Positions 36,631 through 43,815 of a stretch of 53,237 nt of DNA are shown here, one piece after another. Position 1 is the stretch's first letter. Each line of letters starts with the position of its first letter. Source of the stretch: an uncultured Lachnospiraceae bacterium (GTDB lineage: Bacteria > Bacillota > Clostridia > Lachnospirales > Lachnospiraceae); assembly GCA_902760755.1 (NCBI GenBank), contig CACWHK010000008.1:1-53237 (forward strand). The letters are read 5' to 3'. The notes beneath the pieces are model-generated. The model had not been told where the DNA came from. It saw only the letters and a program-made list of their open reading frames with translations, and did no database searches. A program made the translations under genes and the position numbers.

Positions 36631-36632
36631 GG

Positions 36633-36709
36633 GGGGCGGATGGGCTCGACGGATGCGATGCATCCGTCGATGTCGCGCCCCTCGGCATATACATGTGCCG
36701 AAGGCACAT
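36633..36709. repeat. 77-bp direct repeat, copy 1
   Basis: Copy 1 of a 77-bp unit that recurs 125 bases on with one mismatch. It holds nested palindromes: CGACGGATGC/GCATCCGTCG, an outer GGGGCG/CGCCCC pair, and ATGTGCC/GGCACAT. No coding sense is seen. Confidence 0.85.
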
Positions 36710-36757
36710 GCGCACACAGAGAGACGGAGGATGCTGTTTCGTGCAAGCATAGTGGAT

Positions 36758-36834
36758 GGGGCGGATGGGCTCGACGGATGCGATGCATCCGTCGATGTCG
36801 CGCCCCTCGGCATATACATGTGCCAAAGGCACAT
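36758..36834. repeat. 77-bp direct repeat, copy 2
   Basis: Copy 2 of the 77-bp unit, differing from copy 1 at one base (G to A in the last hairpin loop). A GTGCAAGCA sequence follows each copy at similar places. Confidence 0.85.
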
Positions 36835-36838
36835 TACC

Positions 36839-36897
36839 GAAAGCAGAGGAAAGCCGCCTTACCGTGCAAGCACGAAGGCGGCTTTCCTCTGCTTTCA
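36839..36897. repeat. long hairpin next to the 77-bp repeats
   Basis: Arms of about 22 bp (GAAAGCAGAGGAAAGCCGCC and its complement) surround a loop with GTGCAAGCACG. It has no U-run on either side, so it is not a standard terminator. The remaining spacer to 36990 holds nothing I recognise. Confidence 0.7.
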
Positions 36898-36991
36898 GCA
36901 CATGCTCTAGCATGTGCATGCCTCGGGGAAACGCGCAAATCACCGGGCCACTTGGTCTCATTTACTATTGCCCGAAAAACGATTTATTTTA

Positions 36992-37027
36992 CGCGGAAGA
37001 GGAACCCATCCGGGTTCCTCTTCCGCA
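36992..37027. repeat. 15-bp stem hairpin
   Basis: GCGGAAGAGGAACCC pairs with GGGTTCCTCTTCCGC around a 4-6 base loop. The downstream side is A-rich on both strands, so it may serve as a barrier or RNA 3' structure rather than an intrinsic terminator. Confidence 0.6.
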
Positions 37028-37062
37028 TAAAACAAAGAGCTCGCTGGGCAATCAGCGAGCTC
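37026..37062 (-). terminator. intrinsic terminator after the large surface protein gene
   Basis: A 10-bp stem (GAGCTCGCTG, 37037-37062) is followed on the minus strand by TTTGTTTTAT. It is 120 bases beyond the stop at 37182 and ends the dnaX-to-surface-protein run. Confidence 0.75.
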
Positions 37063-37181
37063 AAGGTATGAAAAAATGTGGGGGAAGGTATAGATTCCTT
37101 CAATTGGAACATCTTTAAGATAACATGAAAGTATGACGAAGTTAGGTTTAATTTGTGAAGAAACCGTGAAAACCTCCGATT

Positions 37182-39737
37182 TTACTTTACATAAATGTAA
37201 AACTCGTTCCCCGCACTGCGGACATCCCGGTTAAACTGGCTCCTTGCCGTCCGGATCTCCGTATTTTTGATCGGATCATAGTAACGGATCGCATCCGCAT
37301 TGAAGCTCACAACAAAGACATACTGTCCGGAGAGCTTGGTGGCGAAGGGGATTCCGTCTCCCAGGAACAGGATCGCCGTATCCAGATCCGCACCGGTAAG
37401 ATTGAGGCCACGGACATCGTTTCCGCTAAGGCTCTGGAAGGCTGCCTCCCAGCTTCCCTTACTCTCCTCCAGGGCACGCTTTGCAGACTCGTAGGACACA
37501 TTGGTCCCGGACATCTGCAGACTCATCACAAGACAGGCCGCATAACCGTTATCTCCCTCTTCCGCCTTCACATATTCCACCTTATCCGCAACCGTAAGAT
37601 ACGGTGCTCCGGTCTTTCTCCGGTAGAGGGTACTTCCGTCCGCCATCACCACATAACCCAGACGATCAACCGCTTCTGCAACCAGCGTTCCGATCCATCT
37701 GGAGTAATCGATCAGCTCTCCCGCGCGGAAAAGATACCCCACGGTACTGTCGGTTTCCCCGCGGATCTTCACCTCGTACCCGTGCTCTGTCCCGGCCTTT
37801 GCGATCAGGATCTCCGGCACGGAGGTCATATAGATATTCGTCGGAAAGACGATGGCGTAGCCATCCACACCCGGACTCTTCTCCAGCACGGTTTCTCCCG
37901 AAACATCACTCAGCTTATAGGTGATGTAATCCGGTGTTGCCTCCGAGAGCACCCCGTCCGGCAGGATATTCAGCCGGGAGAGGTAGATGGTATTGTTCAG
38001 GAACCGCACCTCGGAGAGCAGCATGCCGGAGGTTCCGTAATCCTTCACCTTCTCACCGTTTCTCCGGACGATCTTGATATCACTGTAAAGGAATACCGGC
38101 TTTCCGTCTGCCGCAAGGCTGATATGCCCCGGCTCTGCCGAGCCGTACACGAAGTCCTCACCGATAAACTTAAGACCCTGCAGCCTCCGTCCGTTTTCCT
38201 TGATGGTCTTCTTTGTTTCCGCCTTCAGATCCCAGAGAGACAGGGTTCCTGCCCCGCCGGATTCCGACGGATCCTCCGGAAATGCAACTACACTTCCGCT
38301 TCTGGAAACCAGCACCTCCGACGCAGGAAGATTCTCCCGAAGGGCCTCCTCCTTCTCCGTGGAAAGGTGCAGCACCCGCAGCGTCTGTCCGAGGAGATAG
38401 TACACATCCTCCTTTGCAAGATCCAGGTACAGCAGCTTCCCGGTCTCCTTCTCCATCCACTCATAGGAAAGATTCGTGGAGATAAAGGCCCGTTCCTCGA
38501 TGGCCCGCTCTGCGATCTTATACTGCTCCACAAGGATTCCGTTCTCTCCCTCGTGCAGCCCGCTGCTGATCCGTCCGTAGATGGCAAAGTACACATTGTC
38601 CTGATCCACGGAAAGGATCCTTACAGCCTCCTTCTTTGCAAATGCCGTCCGGTCCGACTCGCCGCCGAAGATCCGCGCCAGGGTCGAAGCCATATAGTCA
38701 TAATAATACACACTTCCGCCCATGGCGAAGGCCATGTGATGGTTATCCTCACTGGTCTTAAACTCCGTTTCGGAGTCCTGGGGTCCCAGCCGGATACCGT
38801 TGATATTCCGCTCAAACTGCTGATGGTTGAAGACCCGGTTCATGCGTCGGAAGTAGTCCGTGATCCTTGCGGCTGCAAGCTCCGGCACATACTCCATCAC
38901 GAAGTTCTCCTCCACCTCATAGGTTCGGATCTCTCCGGTCTCCTCCTCCACGGTATTCACCGTATAACGCCATACCACGGTACCGCCGTCATCATAAAGC
39001 TCCGTCAGTGCGGTCTCCGTATCCCCCACGATCTCAGGCTTCAGCTTCGCCCAGGTCAGGGTGTCATAGGACGAGAAGAAGCATACAAAGCCAAGGTCCT
39101 CCCGGTCATAATCCTCGGGATAGTCCACCTCCATATGGGAGCGGACCTCATCCTCCGTCCCGGCCTTGTCTCCGGAAAGAAGGAGCTTATGAAATGCATC
39201 CGCCTCCGCCAGATAGGCATCAATATACGGATGATCGTTCCGCACCAGACGCATATAGTACCGAAGGGTATCCTGGCCGTAGGAAACCAGCACCACAAAG
39301 GCGTAGGACTGGTCTCTGGCCATGTCCATGCGAAGGGTAACACTTCCGATGGTCCTTCCGTTTCTTCCCACGGAAAGCCGGGCCGTTCCCTCCTCGATCA
39401 GGATCTCTCCCGTGGAAGAACGCAGCTGATAGGAGACCTCCCCGAGGGAGCCCCCCTTATTCTCTATGGCAAACTGAACCTCCTTTTCTTCCCCCACCGG
39501 CAGAACACTGTCCCGGATCAGGGACGGATCCATTTCCTGCTTATAGGCCGGAAGCTTCGAAAGCGGCTGTTCCCCATAGCACGCATAAACAACCGGAAGA
39601 GTCGCGCCCCCAAGTTCCACATAGGAACGGTCGCTCCCCCGGTTGCTCCATGCATTTACGATCAGGGCGGTTCCCGAGAATACAACTACAAAGAGAACCA
39701 CCCTGAACAGGATTTTAAGTATGGTGTTCTTCCACAT
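37182..39737 (-). CDS. large extracytoplasmic protein with degenerate C39-like domain
   Basis: 851 residues. An N-terminal membrane span or signal (about 7-29) precedes a beta-rich domain. The middle (about 310-690) looks like a repeated WD/beta-propeller-like sensor with many short strands. The last 120 residues resemble a C39-type papain-fold domain: the DNGYAACLVMSL segment aligns with the family's DCGPAAL.M.L, and GQYVFVVSFN...YYDP with its H-V-V-V-G-x-D...DP. At the catalytic positions Asn stands for Cys and Tyr for His, so it is probably an inactive fold. It follows pfkA by 15 bases. Function unknown; a binding or scaffolding role outside the membrane is my guess. Confidence 0.8.
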   Translation of the reverse strand: MWKNTILKILFRVVLFVVVFSGTALIVNAWSNRGSDRSYVELGGATLPVVYACYGEQPLSKLPAYKQEMDPSLIRDSVLPVGEEKEVQFAIENKGGSLGEVSYQLRSSTGEILIEEGTARLSVGRNGRTIGSVTLRMDMARDQSYAFVVLVSYGQDTLRYYMRLVRNDHPYIDAYLAEADAFHKLLLSGDKAGTEDEVRSHMEVDYPEDYDREDLGFVCFFSSYDTLTWAKLKPEIVGDTETALTELYDDGGTVVWRYTVNTVEEETGEIRTYEVEENFVMEYVPELAAARITDYFRRMNRVFNHQQFERNINGIRLGPQDSETEFKTSEDNHHMAFAMGGSVYYYDYMASTLARIFGGESDRTAFAKKEAVRILSVDQDNVYFAIYGRISSGLHEGENGILVEQYKIAERAIEERAFISTNLSYEWMEKETGKLLYLDLAKEDVYYLLGQTLRVLHLSTEKEEALRENLPASEVLVSRSGSVVAFPEDPSESGGAGTLSLWDLKAETKKTIKENGRRLQGLKFIGEDFVYGSAEPGHISLAADGKPVFLYSDIKIVRRNGEKVKDYGTSGMLLSEVRFLNNTIYLSRLNILPDGVLSEATPDYITYKLSDVSGETVLEKSPGVDGYAIVFPTNIYMTSVPEILIAKAGTEHGYEVKIRGETDSTVGYLFRAGELIDYSRWIGTLVAEAVDRLGYVVMADGSTLYRRKTGAPYLTVADKVEYVKAEEGDNGYAACLVMSLQMSGTNVSYESAKRALEESKGSWEAAFQSLSGNDVRGLNLTGADLDTAILFLGDGIPFATKLSGQYVFVVSFNADAIRYYDPIKNTEIRTARSQFNRDVRSAGNEFYIYVK

Positions 39738-39752
39738 TTACCTGCAATATCC

Positions 39753-40832
39753 TTAATCTCCGAAGCAGATGCCCAGGGTCTTTGCTTCCTGGATCGCCTG
39801 ATTATCCACCTCGACATATTTCAGTTTACCTGCCGTCTCCTCCAGCGGGATCGCAGTTACCTGATTGTTCAGCATAACCACAAGCTTACCGAAATCCCTG
39901 TCGCGGATCAGCTCTGCAGCCTTTGCGCCGAAACGGCTGGAGATAAAGCGGTCATACGCATCCGGGCTTCCGCCGCGCTGTGTATGTCCCGGGATCGCAA
40001 CACGCACATCCGCACTGAACTTTGCACGGATCTGATCTGCGATCTCGTAGCCGATGGACGGATGCTGAAGGGCAGCGATAGCTTCCTTCCGCTCCTTCTT
40101 CGGCAGCTTTGCAACCTCCTTCGGGATGGCACCCTCAGCCACGCAAATGATGGTGAAGCGCTTACCCTGCTTGGTACGCTTGTCGATTGCCTTATAAACC
40201 TTCTTCATATCGTACGGAACCTCGGGAAGGAGGATAACATCCGCACCGCCTGCAATACCTGCATAAAGCGTGATCCAGCCAACCTTGTGGCCCATGATCT
40301 CAACAACGAAAACACGGCTGTGGGACTCTGCGGTGGTATAGATGCAGTCGATGGCATGGGTTGCCACATCCACGGCACTCTGGAAGCCGAAGGTGATATC
40401 CGTTCCCCAGATATCATTATCGATGGTCTTCGGAAGTCCCACCACGTTCAGTCCGTTCTGGGACAGCAAATGTGCCGTCTTCTGGGATCCGTTTCCGCCC
40501 AGTACCACCAGGCAGTCCAGCTCCAGCTTCTTATAGGTCTTGATCATTGCCGGAATCTTTTCAACGCCGTCATCCGTCGGTGTTTCCATCATCTTAAACG
40601 GCATACGGGAGGTTCCGAGGATGGTACCGCCCTTGTTCAGAAGGCCTGTGAAATCCATGGGCTTCATCTTCTGATAATTGCTGTAGATCAGTCCCTTGTA
40701 TCCGTCCTTAAAGCCGTAGATCTCAACTTCGCCGATGCCAAAGAGATTCTCCAGTCCCTTTGCCACACCGCGCATGGTCGCATTCAGCGCCTGGCAGTCA
40801 CCGCCGCTGGTCAGCATACCGATTTTCTTCAT
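39753..40832 (-). CDS. pfkA: 6-phosphofructokinase
   Basis: 359 residues; phosphorylates fructose 6-phosphate in glycolysis. Motifs: LTSGGDCQALNA at the start, GGNGS near residue 113, PKTIDND near 132, and MGHKVGW near 180. Gly at the site equivalent to E. coli 104 fits ATP use, while the Lys of PKTIDND, equivalent to 124, is common in the PPi-using and mixed clades. The Asp of the usual GGDGS is Asn. Phosphoryl donor is therefore uncertain. It lies 21 bases downstream of recR. Confidence 0.92.
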   Translation of the reverse strand: MKKIGMLTSGGDCQALNATMRGVAKGLENLFGIGEVEIYGFKDGYKGLIYSNYQKMKPMDFTGLLNKGGTILGTSRMPFKMMETPTDDGVEKIPAMIKTYKKLELDCLVVLGGNGSQKTAHLLSQNGLNVVGLPKTIDNDIWGTDITFGFQSAVDVATHAIDCIYTTAESHSRVFVVEIMGHKVGWITLYAGIAGGADVILLPEVPYDMKKVYKAIDKRTKQGKRFTIICVAEGAIPKEVAKLPKKERKEAIAALQHPSIGYEIADQIRAKFSADVRVAIPGHTQRGGSPDAYDRFISSRFGAKAAELIRDRDFGKLVVMLNNQVTAIPLEETAGKLKYVEVDNQAIQEAKTLGICFGD

Positions 40833-40853
40833 GTTGTAACCCTCCTTTTTGTC

Positions 40854-41450
40854 TTATAGTTCTACACGCCCTTCCAATGCACGGAGCAGAGTCATCTCGT
40901 CCGCGCACTCCAGATCACCGCCTACGGGAACACCGCTGGCGATCCTGGTACATTTGATCCCTGCCGGCTTTACCATCCGGGAGATATACATGGCCGTCGC
41001 TTCTCCCTCCACGCTGGAATTCGTTGCTATGATCAGCTCGTCGCAGTCCTCATGCAGGCGAAGGAGCAGCTCCTTCAGCCGGATGTCCTGCGGACCGATT
41101 CCCGCTGCCGGGTTAATGGCTCCGTGCAGCACGTGATAAACGCCCTCGTACTTCCCTGTCTTCTCATACGCCGCGAGATCCCGCGGATTCTCTACCACCA
41201 TGATCAGACGGTGATTCCGCGTTTTGGATGCACAGATCGGACAAAGCTCCTGATCTGTCATCGTGCAGCATTCCCTGCAGTACCGGGTATTCTGCTTGGC
41301 CTGCCGGATTGCGGAGGAAAGCGCCTCCACCTGATCCTCCGGCATACCGATGATATAAAACGCCAGTCGCTGCGCTCCCTTCGGGCCGATCCCCGGCAGC
41401 CGTGAGAGCTCTTCGATCAGGCGGTTTACCTCTCCACCATAGATATCCAT
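40854..41450 (-). CDS. recR: recombination mediator RecR
   Basis: 198 residues, standard length. Helix-hairpin-helix near residues 10-30, C4 zinc finger CRECCTMTDQELCPIC near 57-72, Toprim domain from about 80 to 175 (VVENPRDLAAYE). Works with RecF/RecO to load RecA at gaps. Its ATG directly follows the ybaB stop (TAAATG). Confidence 0.96.
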   Translation of the reverse strand: MDIYGGEVNRLIEELSRLPGIGPKGAQRLAFYIIGMPEDQVEALSSAIRQAKQNTRYCRECCTMTDQELCPICASKTRNHRLIMVVENPRDLAAYEKTGKYEGVYHVLHGAINPAAGIGPQDIRLKELLLRLHEDCDELIIATNSSVEGEATAMYISRMVKPAGIKCTRIASGVPVGGDLECADEMTLLRALEGRVEL

Positions 41451-41795
41451 TTAGAACGGGAGACCTCCTCCTCCGGTGATCTTGCCCATTTCCGTCTGCT
41501 CGTCCTCGGTCTGGGTGCGAAGCACTTCATTTACTGCTGCAAGTACAAGATCCTCAAGCATCTCGATATCCTCGGGATCCACAACCTCCGGAGAGATCTT
41601 CACCTCGGTGATCTCCTTCTTGCCGTTCATCTTTACCTTAACGACACCGCCGCCGGCCGTACCCTCGTACTCCTTGGCCTCCAGAGCCTCCTTGGTCTCC
41701 TCCATCTGCTTCTGCATGCGCTGTGCCTGCTTCATCAGGTTGTTCATGTTGCCGGGCATCATACCCATGCCGCCGAAGCCGCCTCTTTTTGCCAT
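41451..41795 (-). CDS. ybaB: nucleoid-associated protein YbaB/EbfC
   Basis: 114 residues. The N-terminus is Gly/Met-rich ([20 protein letters not shown]), then a helix, a beta sheet with [10 protein letters not shown], and a C-terminal helix, as in the YbaB family of small DNA-binding dimers. GGAGG lies 10 bases ahead of the ATG. It sits between dnaX and recR, its conserved position across bacteria. Confidence 0.95.
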   Translation of the reverse strand: MAKRGGFGGMGMMPGNMNNLMKQAQRMQKQMEETKEALEAKEYEGTAGGGVVKVKMNGKKEITEVKISPEVVDPEDIEMLEDLVLAAVNEVLRTQTEDEQTEMGKITGGGGLPF

Positions 41796-41817
41796 TGCTC
41801 TACTTCCTCCTAAAACT

Positions 41818-43497
41818 CTATTCGTATTGTTCTATATTATCATAATGAATCTTCGTCACATCATAGAGTACATCCCGCCGGGTGACCTTCGCCTTCCGGT
41901 CGATCTTAAACTCCATGCTGTACCCGGTAGCCTCCTGAACGATCTCCCGTACCCAGTCCAGCCTCTCGGGTTTATCCTTAAAGTACTTATCCACCAGACC
42001 GTCAACCTCTTCACCGGAGAGCACGATATTCATGGTCGCCGGTTCTCCGGGACGGCTTTCTGCCGGAACCACATAGATCCGTTCCATGTAACTCCGCATG
42101 GGATCCTTCATCAGCGGAACGATCGACTTATGCCAGTCCCGGGAGATCTGTATCATCATCTCCGCGTCTGCCTCCGGATATTCCTTCCGGATCAGCTGCT
42201 CCTTCTCCTCGGGGCTAAGCGTCGGGATCTCCTCCTCCGGCCCTTCCTTACGGGGTGCCGGGGCCGCTTCAACCCTTGCCGCACTGACCGGCCGGTTCTC
42301 CAGCTCCGCCAGTCGTTCCGTAAGACGGATCGCATCTGCCTCCGCCTTCTCAGCCCGCTGCTCCAGCCGTTCCATCCGTGCCAGCACGCCCTCCAGATCC
42401 ACGTCCGTTTCGGGACGCATGAGGCGGATCATGCCCATTTCCAGGGTTACGCGCTTCGCTGCCGAACCGCGGATCGCCATGGATAGATCCTGCATCACAT
42501 GCAGCTGTCGCTGCAGGGTATCATGACTGAACTGCTTTCCCAGCTCCGTAAGAAGTGCCACCTTCTCTGCCGTAAGATCCAGCTCTTTGCCGAGTCCCGG
42601 GGACAGTGCAAGGAACAGCAGGTTCCGAAGAAACCATACATAATCATCCACGAACCTGGTCAGGTCCGTTCCTCTCCAGACCACCTCATGGATCAGCTCC
42701 ATCACTGCCACGGGGTCATCTGCCGCGATCTTCTCCGTCAGCCGTTCGAAGATCTCCGTATCCACCGCACCTATGGTGGAAAGAACCCGGTCCAGCGTCA
42801 GCTCCTCACCCAGGTGATAGGAGACACACTCATCCAGGATGGACAGCGCATCACGCATGGAGCCGTCCGCCGCGCGGGCGATATACTCCAGCGCCTCTCT
42901 GGTGGCGGGAACCGACTCCCGCTGCAGCAGATCCTCCATCCGGTCTGCGATGGTGGTATACTCGATCCTCCGGAAATCATACCGCTGACACCTGGAACGG
43001 ATGGTCACCGGAACCTTGTGGGATTCGGTGGTAGCCAGGATAAAGATCACGTAGGACGGCGGTTCCTCCAGCGTCTTCAGCATGGCGTTGAACGCACCTG
43101 CCGAGAGCATATGAACCTCGTCGATGATATAGACCATATATTTTCCGTCCGTGGGGGCATACTGGACGCCCTCATTGATCTGACGGATATTATCCACGCC
43201 GTTGTTGGACGCAGCGTCGATCTCGATCACATTCATGGCGCTTCCGGAAGCGATCTTCCGGCAGCTGGCGCACTCTCCGCAGGGACTTCCGTCCACGGGA
43301 TGCTCACAGTTCACGGCCTTCGCCAGAAGCTTTGCCACGGAGGTCTTACCCGTTCCTCGGGTGCCGCAGAAAAGATATGCGTGTCCGATCCGGTCATGTT
43401 TTATTTGATTCTTTAAGGTTGTAACGATGGGCTCCTGCCCCTTCACCTCATCGAAGGTATCCGGCCGGAACTTACGGTACAACGCCACGTAAGCCAT
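41818..43497 (-). CDS. dnaX: DNA polymerase III subunits gamma/tau
   Basis: 559 residues from the ATG at 43497 (AAAGGA ahead); the frame extends 14 codons further but the family starts near [12 protein letters not shown]. Walker A is GTRGTGKTS near residue 40, a zinc site with [16 protein letters not shown] is near 60, and DEVHML and SRC mark the Walker B and sensor regions. The clamp-loader lid lies near 250-330 and a helical tau-like region follows. No clear slippery A-run is seen, so a frameshifted gamma form is not evident. Confidence 0.96.
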   Translation of the reverse strand: MAYVALYRKFRPDTFDEVKGQEPIVTTLKNQIKHDRIGHAYLFCGTRGTGKTSVAKLLAKAVNCEHPVDGSPCGECASCRKIASGSAMNVIEIDAASNNGVDNIRQINEGVQYAPTDGKYMVYIIDEVHMLSAGAFNAMLKTLEEPPSYVIFILATTESHKVPVTIRSRCQRYDFRRIEYTTIADRMEDLLQRESVPATREALEYIARAADGSMRDALSILDECVSYHLGEELTLDRVLSTIGAVDTEIFERLTEKIAADDPVAVMELIHEVVWRGTDLTRFVDDYVWFLRNLLFLALSPGLGKELDLTAEKVALLTELGKQFSHDTLQRQLHVMQDLSMAIRGSAAKRVTLEMGMIRLMRPETDVDLEGVLARMERLEQRAEKAEADAIRLTERLAELENRPVSAARVEAAPAPRKEGPEEEIPTLSPEEKEQLIRKEYPEADAEMMIQISRDWHKSIVPLMKDPMRSYMERIYVVPAESRPGEPATMNIVLSGEEVDGLVDKYFKDKPERLDWVREIVQEATGYSMEFKIDRKAKVTRRDVLYDVTKIHYDNIEQYE

Positions 43498-43548
43498 ACA
43501 AACTGTCCTTTCTCCAAGTGTCCGGCATCCTCCGAACATCCAGTCTAA

Positions 43549-43577
43549 ATTATAACCGAATCGCCCCTTTTACGCAA
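43549..43577 (-). promoter_or_regulatory. promoter of the dnaX run
   Basis: -35 TTGCGT at 43577-43572, a 17-base spacer, and a perfect -10 TATAAT at 43554-43549. It lies just downstream of the terminator of the upstream RNA unit, which allows dnaX to be transcribed independently. Confidence 0.6.
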
Positions 43578-43579
43578 CG

Positions 43580-43622
43580 AAAAAAGAGAGCTAATCCTTG
43601 TTCAGGATCTGCCCTCTTTTTT
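43580..43622 (-). terminator. intrinsic terminator closing the candidate RNA unit
   Basis: A hairpin with GAGGGC...AGGAT / GCTCTC pairing is flanked by A6 and T6 runs. On the minus strand it is followed by TTTTTTCG. It ends the candidate RNA, and probably also stops read-through from the ABC permease gene. Confidence 0.75.
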
Positions 43623-43738
43623 ACGCTTACTCTAGGCAAGCTTCTTTTTCACAACTCTCTCATGTTGTTGTCCGGTTCTCTGAAAACGTGGACCAGCTCG
43701 TATTTCGGACTACAAACTTGGCTTTCTTTGAACCATCT
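43580..43738 (-). ncRNA. candidate small RNA of about 160 nt
   Basis: A near-consensus promoter lies just ahead and an intrinsic terminator closes the unit, with no ribosome site or sizeable reading frame between. Foldable parts include an 8-bp hairpin AGUUUGUA/UACGAGCU with loop GUCCGAAA, ACAAC/GUUGU, and GCUUGC/GUAAGC. It lacks the SRP RNA tetraloop region and is too short for tmRNA or RNase P RNA. A diverged 6S RNA is possible. Ends are inferred. Confidence 0.5.
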
Positions 43739-43744
43739 AGGTTC

Positions 43745-43772
43745 ATTATACTCATATTTATTCAAATGTCAA
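43745..43772 (-). promoter_or_regulatory. strong sigma-A promoter in front of the candidate RNA
   Basis: Perfect -35 TTGACA at 43772-43767, a 16-base spacer, and perfect -10 TATAAT at 43750-43745 on the minus strand. No coding start follows for 250 bases. Confidence 0.8.
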
Positions 43773-43815
43773 GCGTTTTGTTAAAAATTTGTTTACAGTT
43801 TGTTCAAAAACTGTT

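Noticed and set aside
36569-36961. N-terminal extension of the 110-residue gene, and other frames across the repeats
   Set aside because: They translate the duplicated palindromic units; the strong ribosome site and promoter fix the start at 36568.
36992-37027. Hairpin as an intrinsic terminator
   Set aside because: The bases after the stem are A-rich on both strands; the neighbouring 37037-37062 hairpin has the proper U-run.
37782-40859. 1025-codon open frame on the plus strand
   Set aside because: It is antisense to the surface protein and pfkA genes, has no ribosome site, and gives a His/Leu/Arg-rich sequence with no family motif; it arises from codon bias of the real genes.
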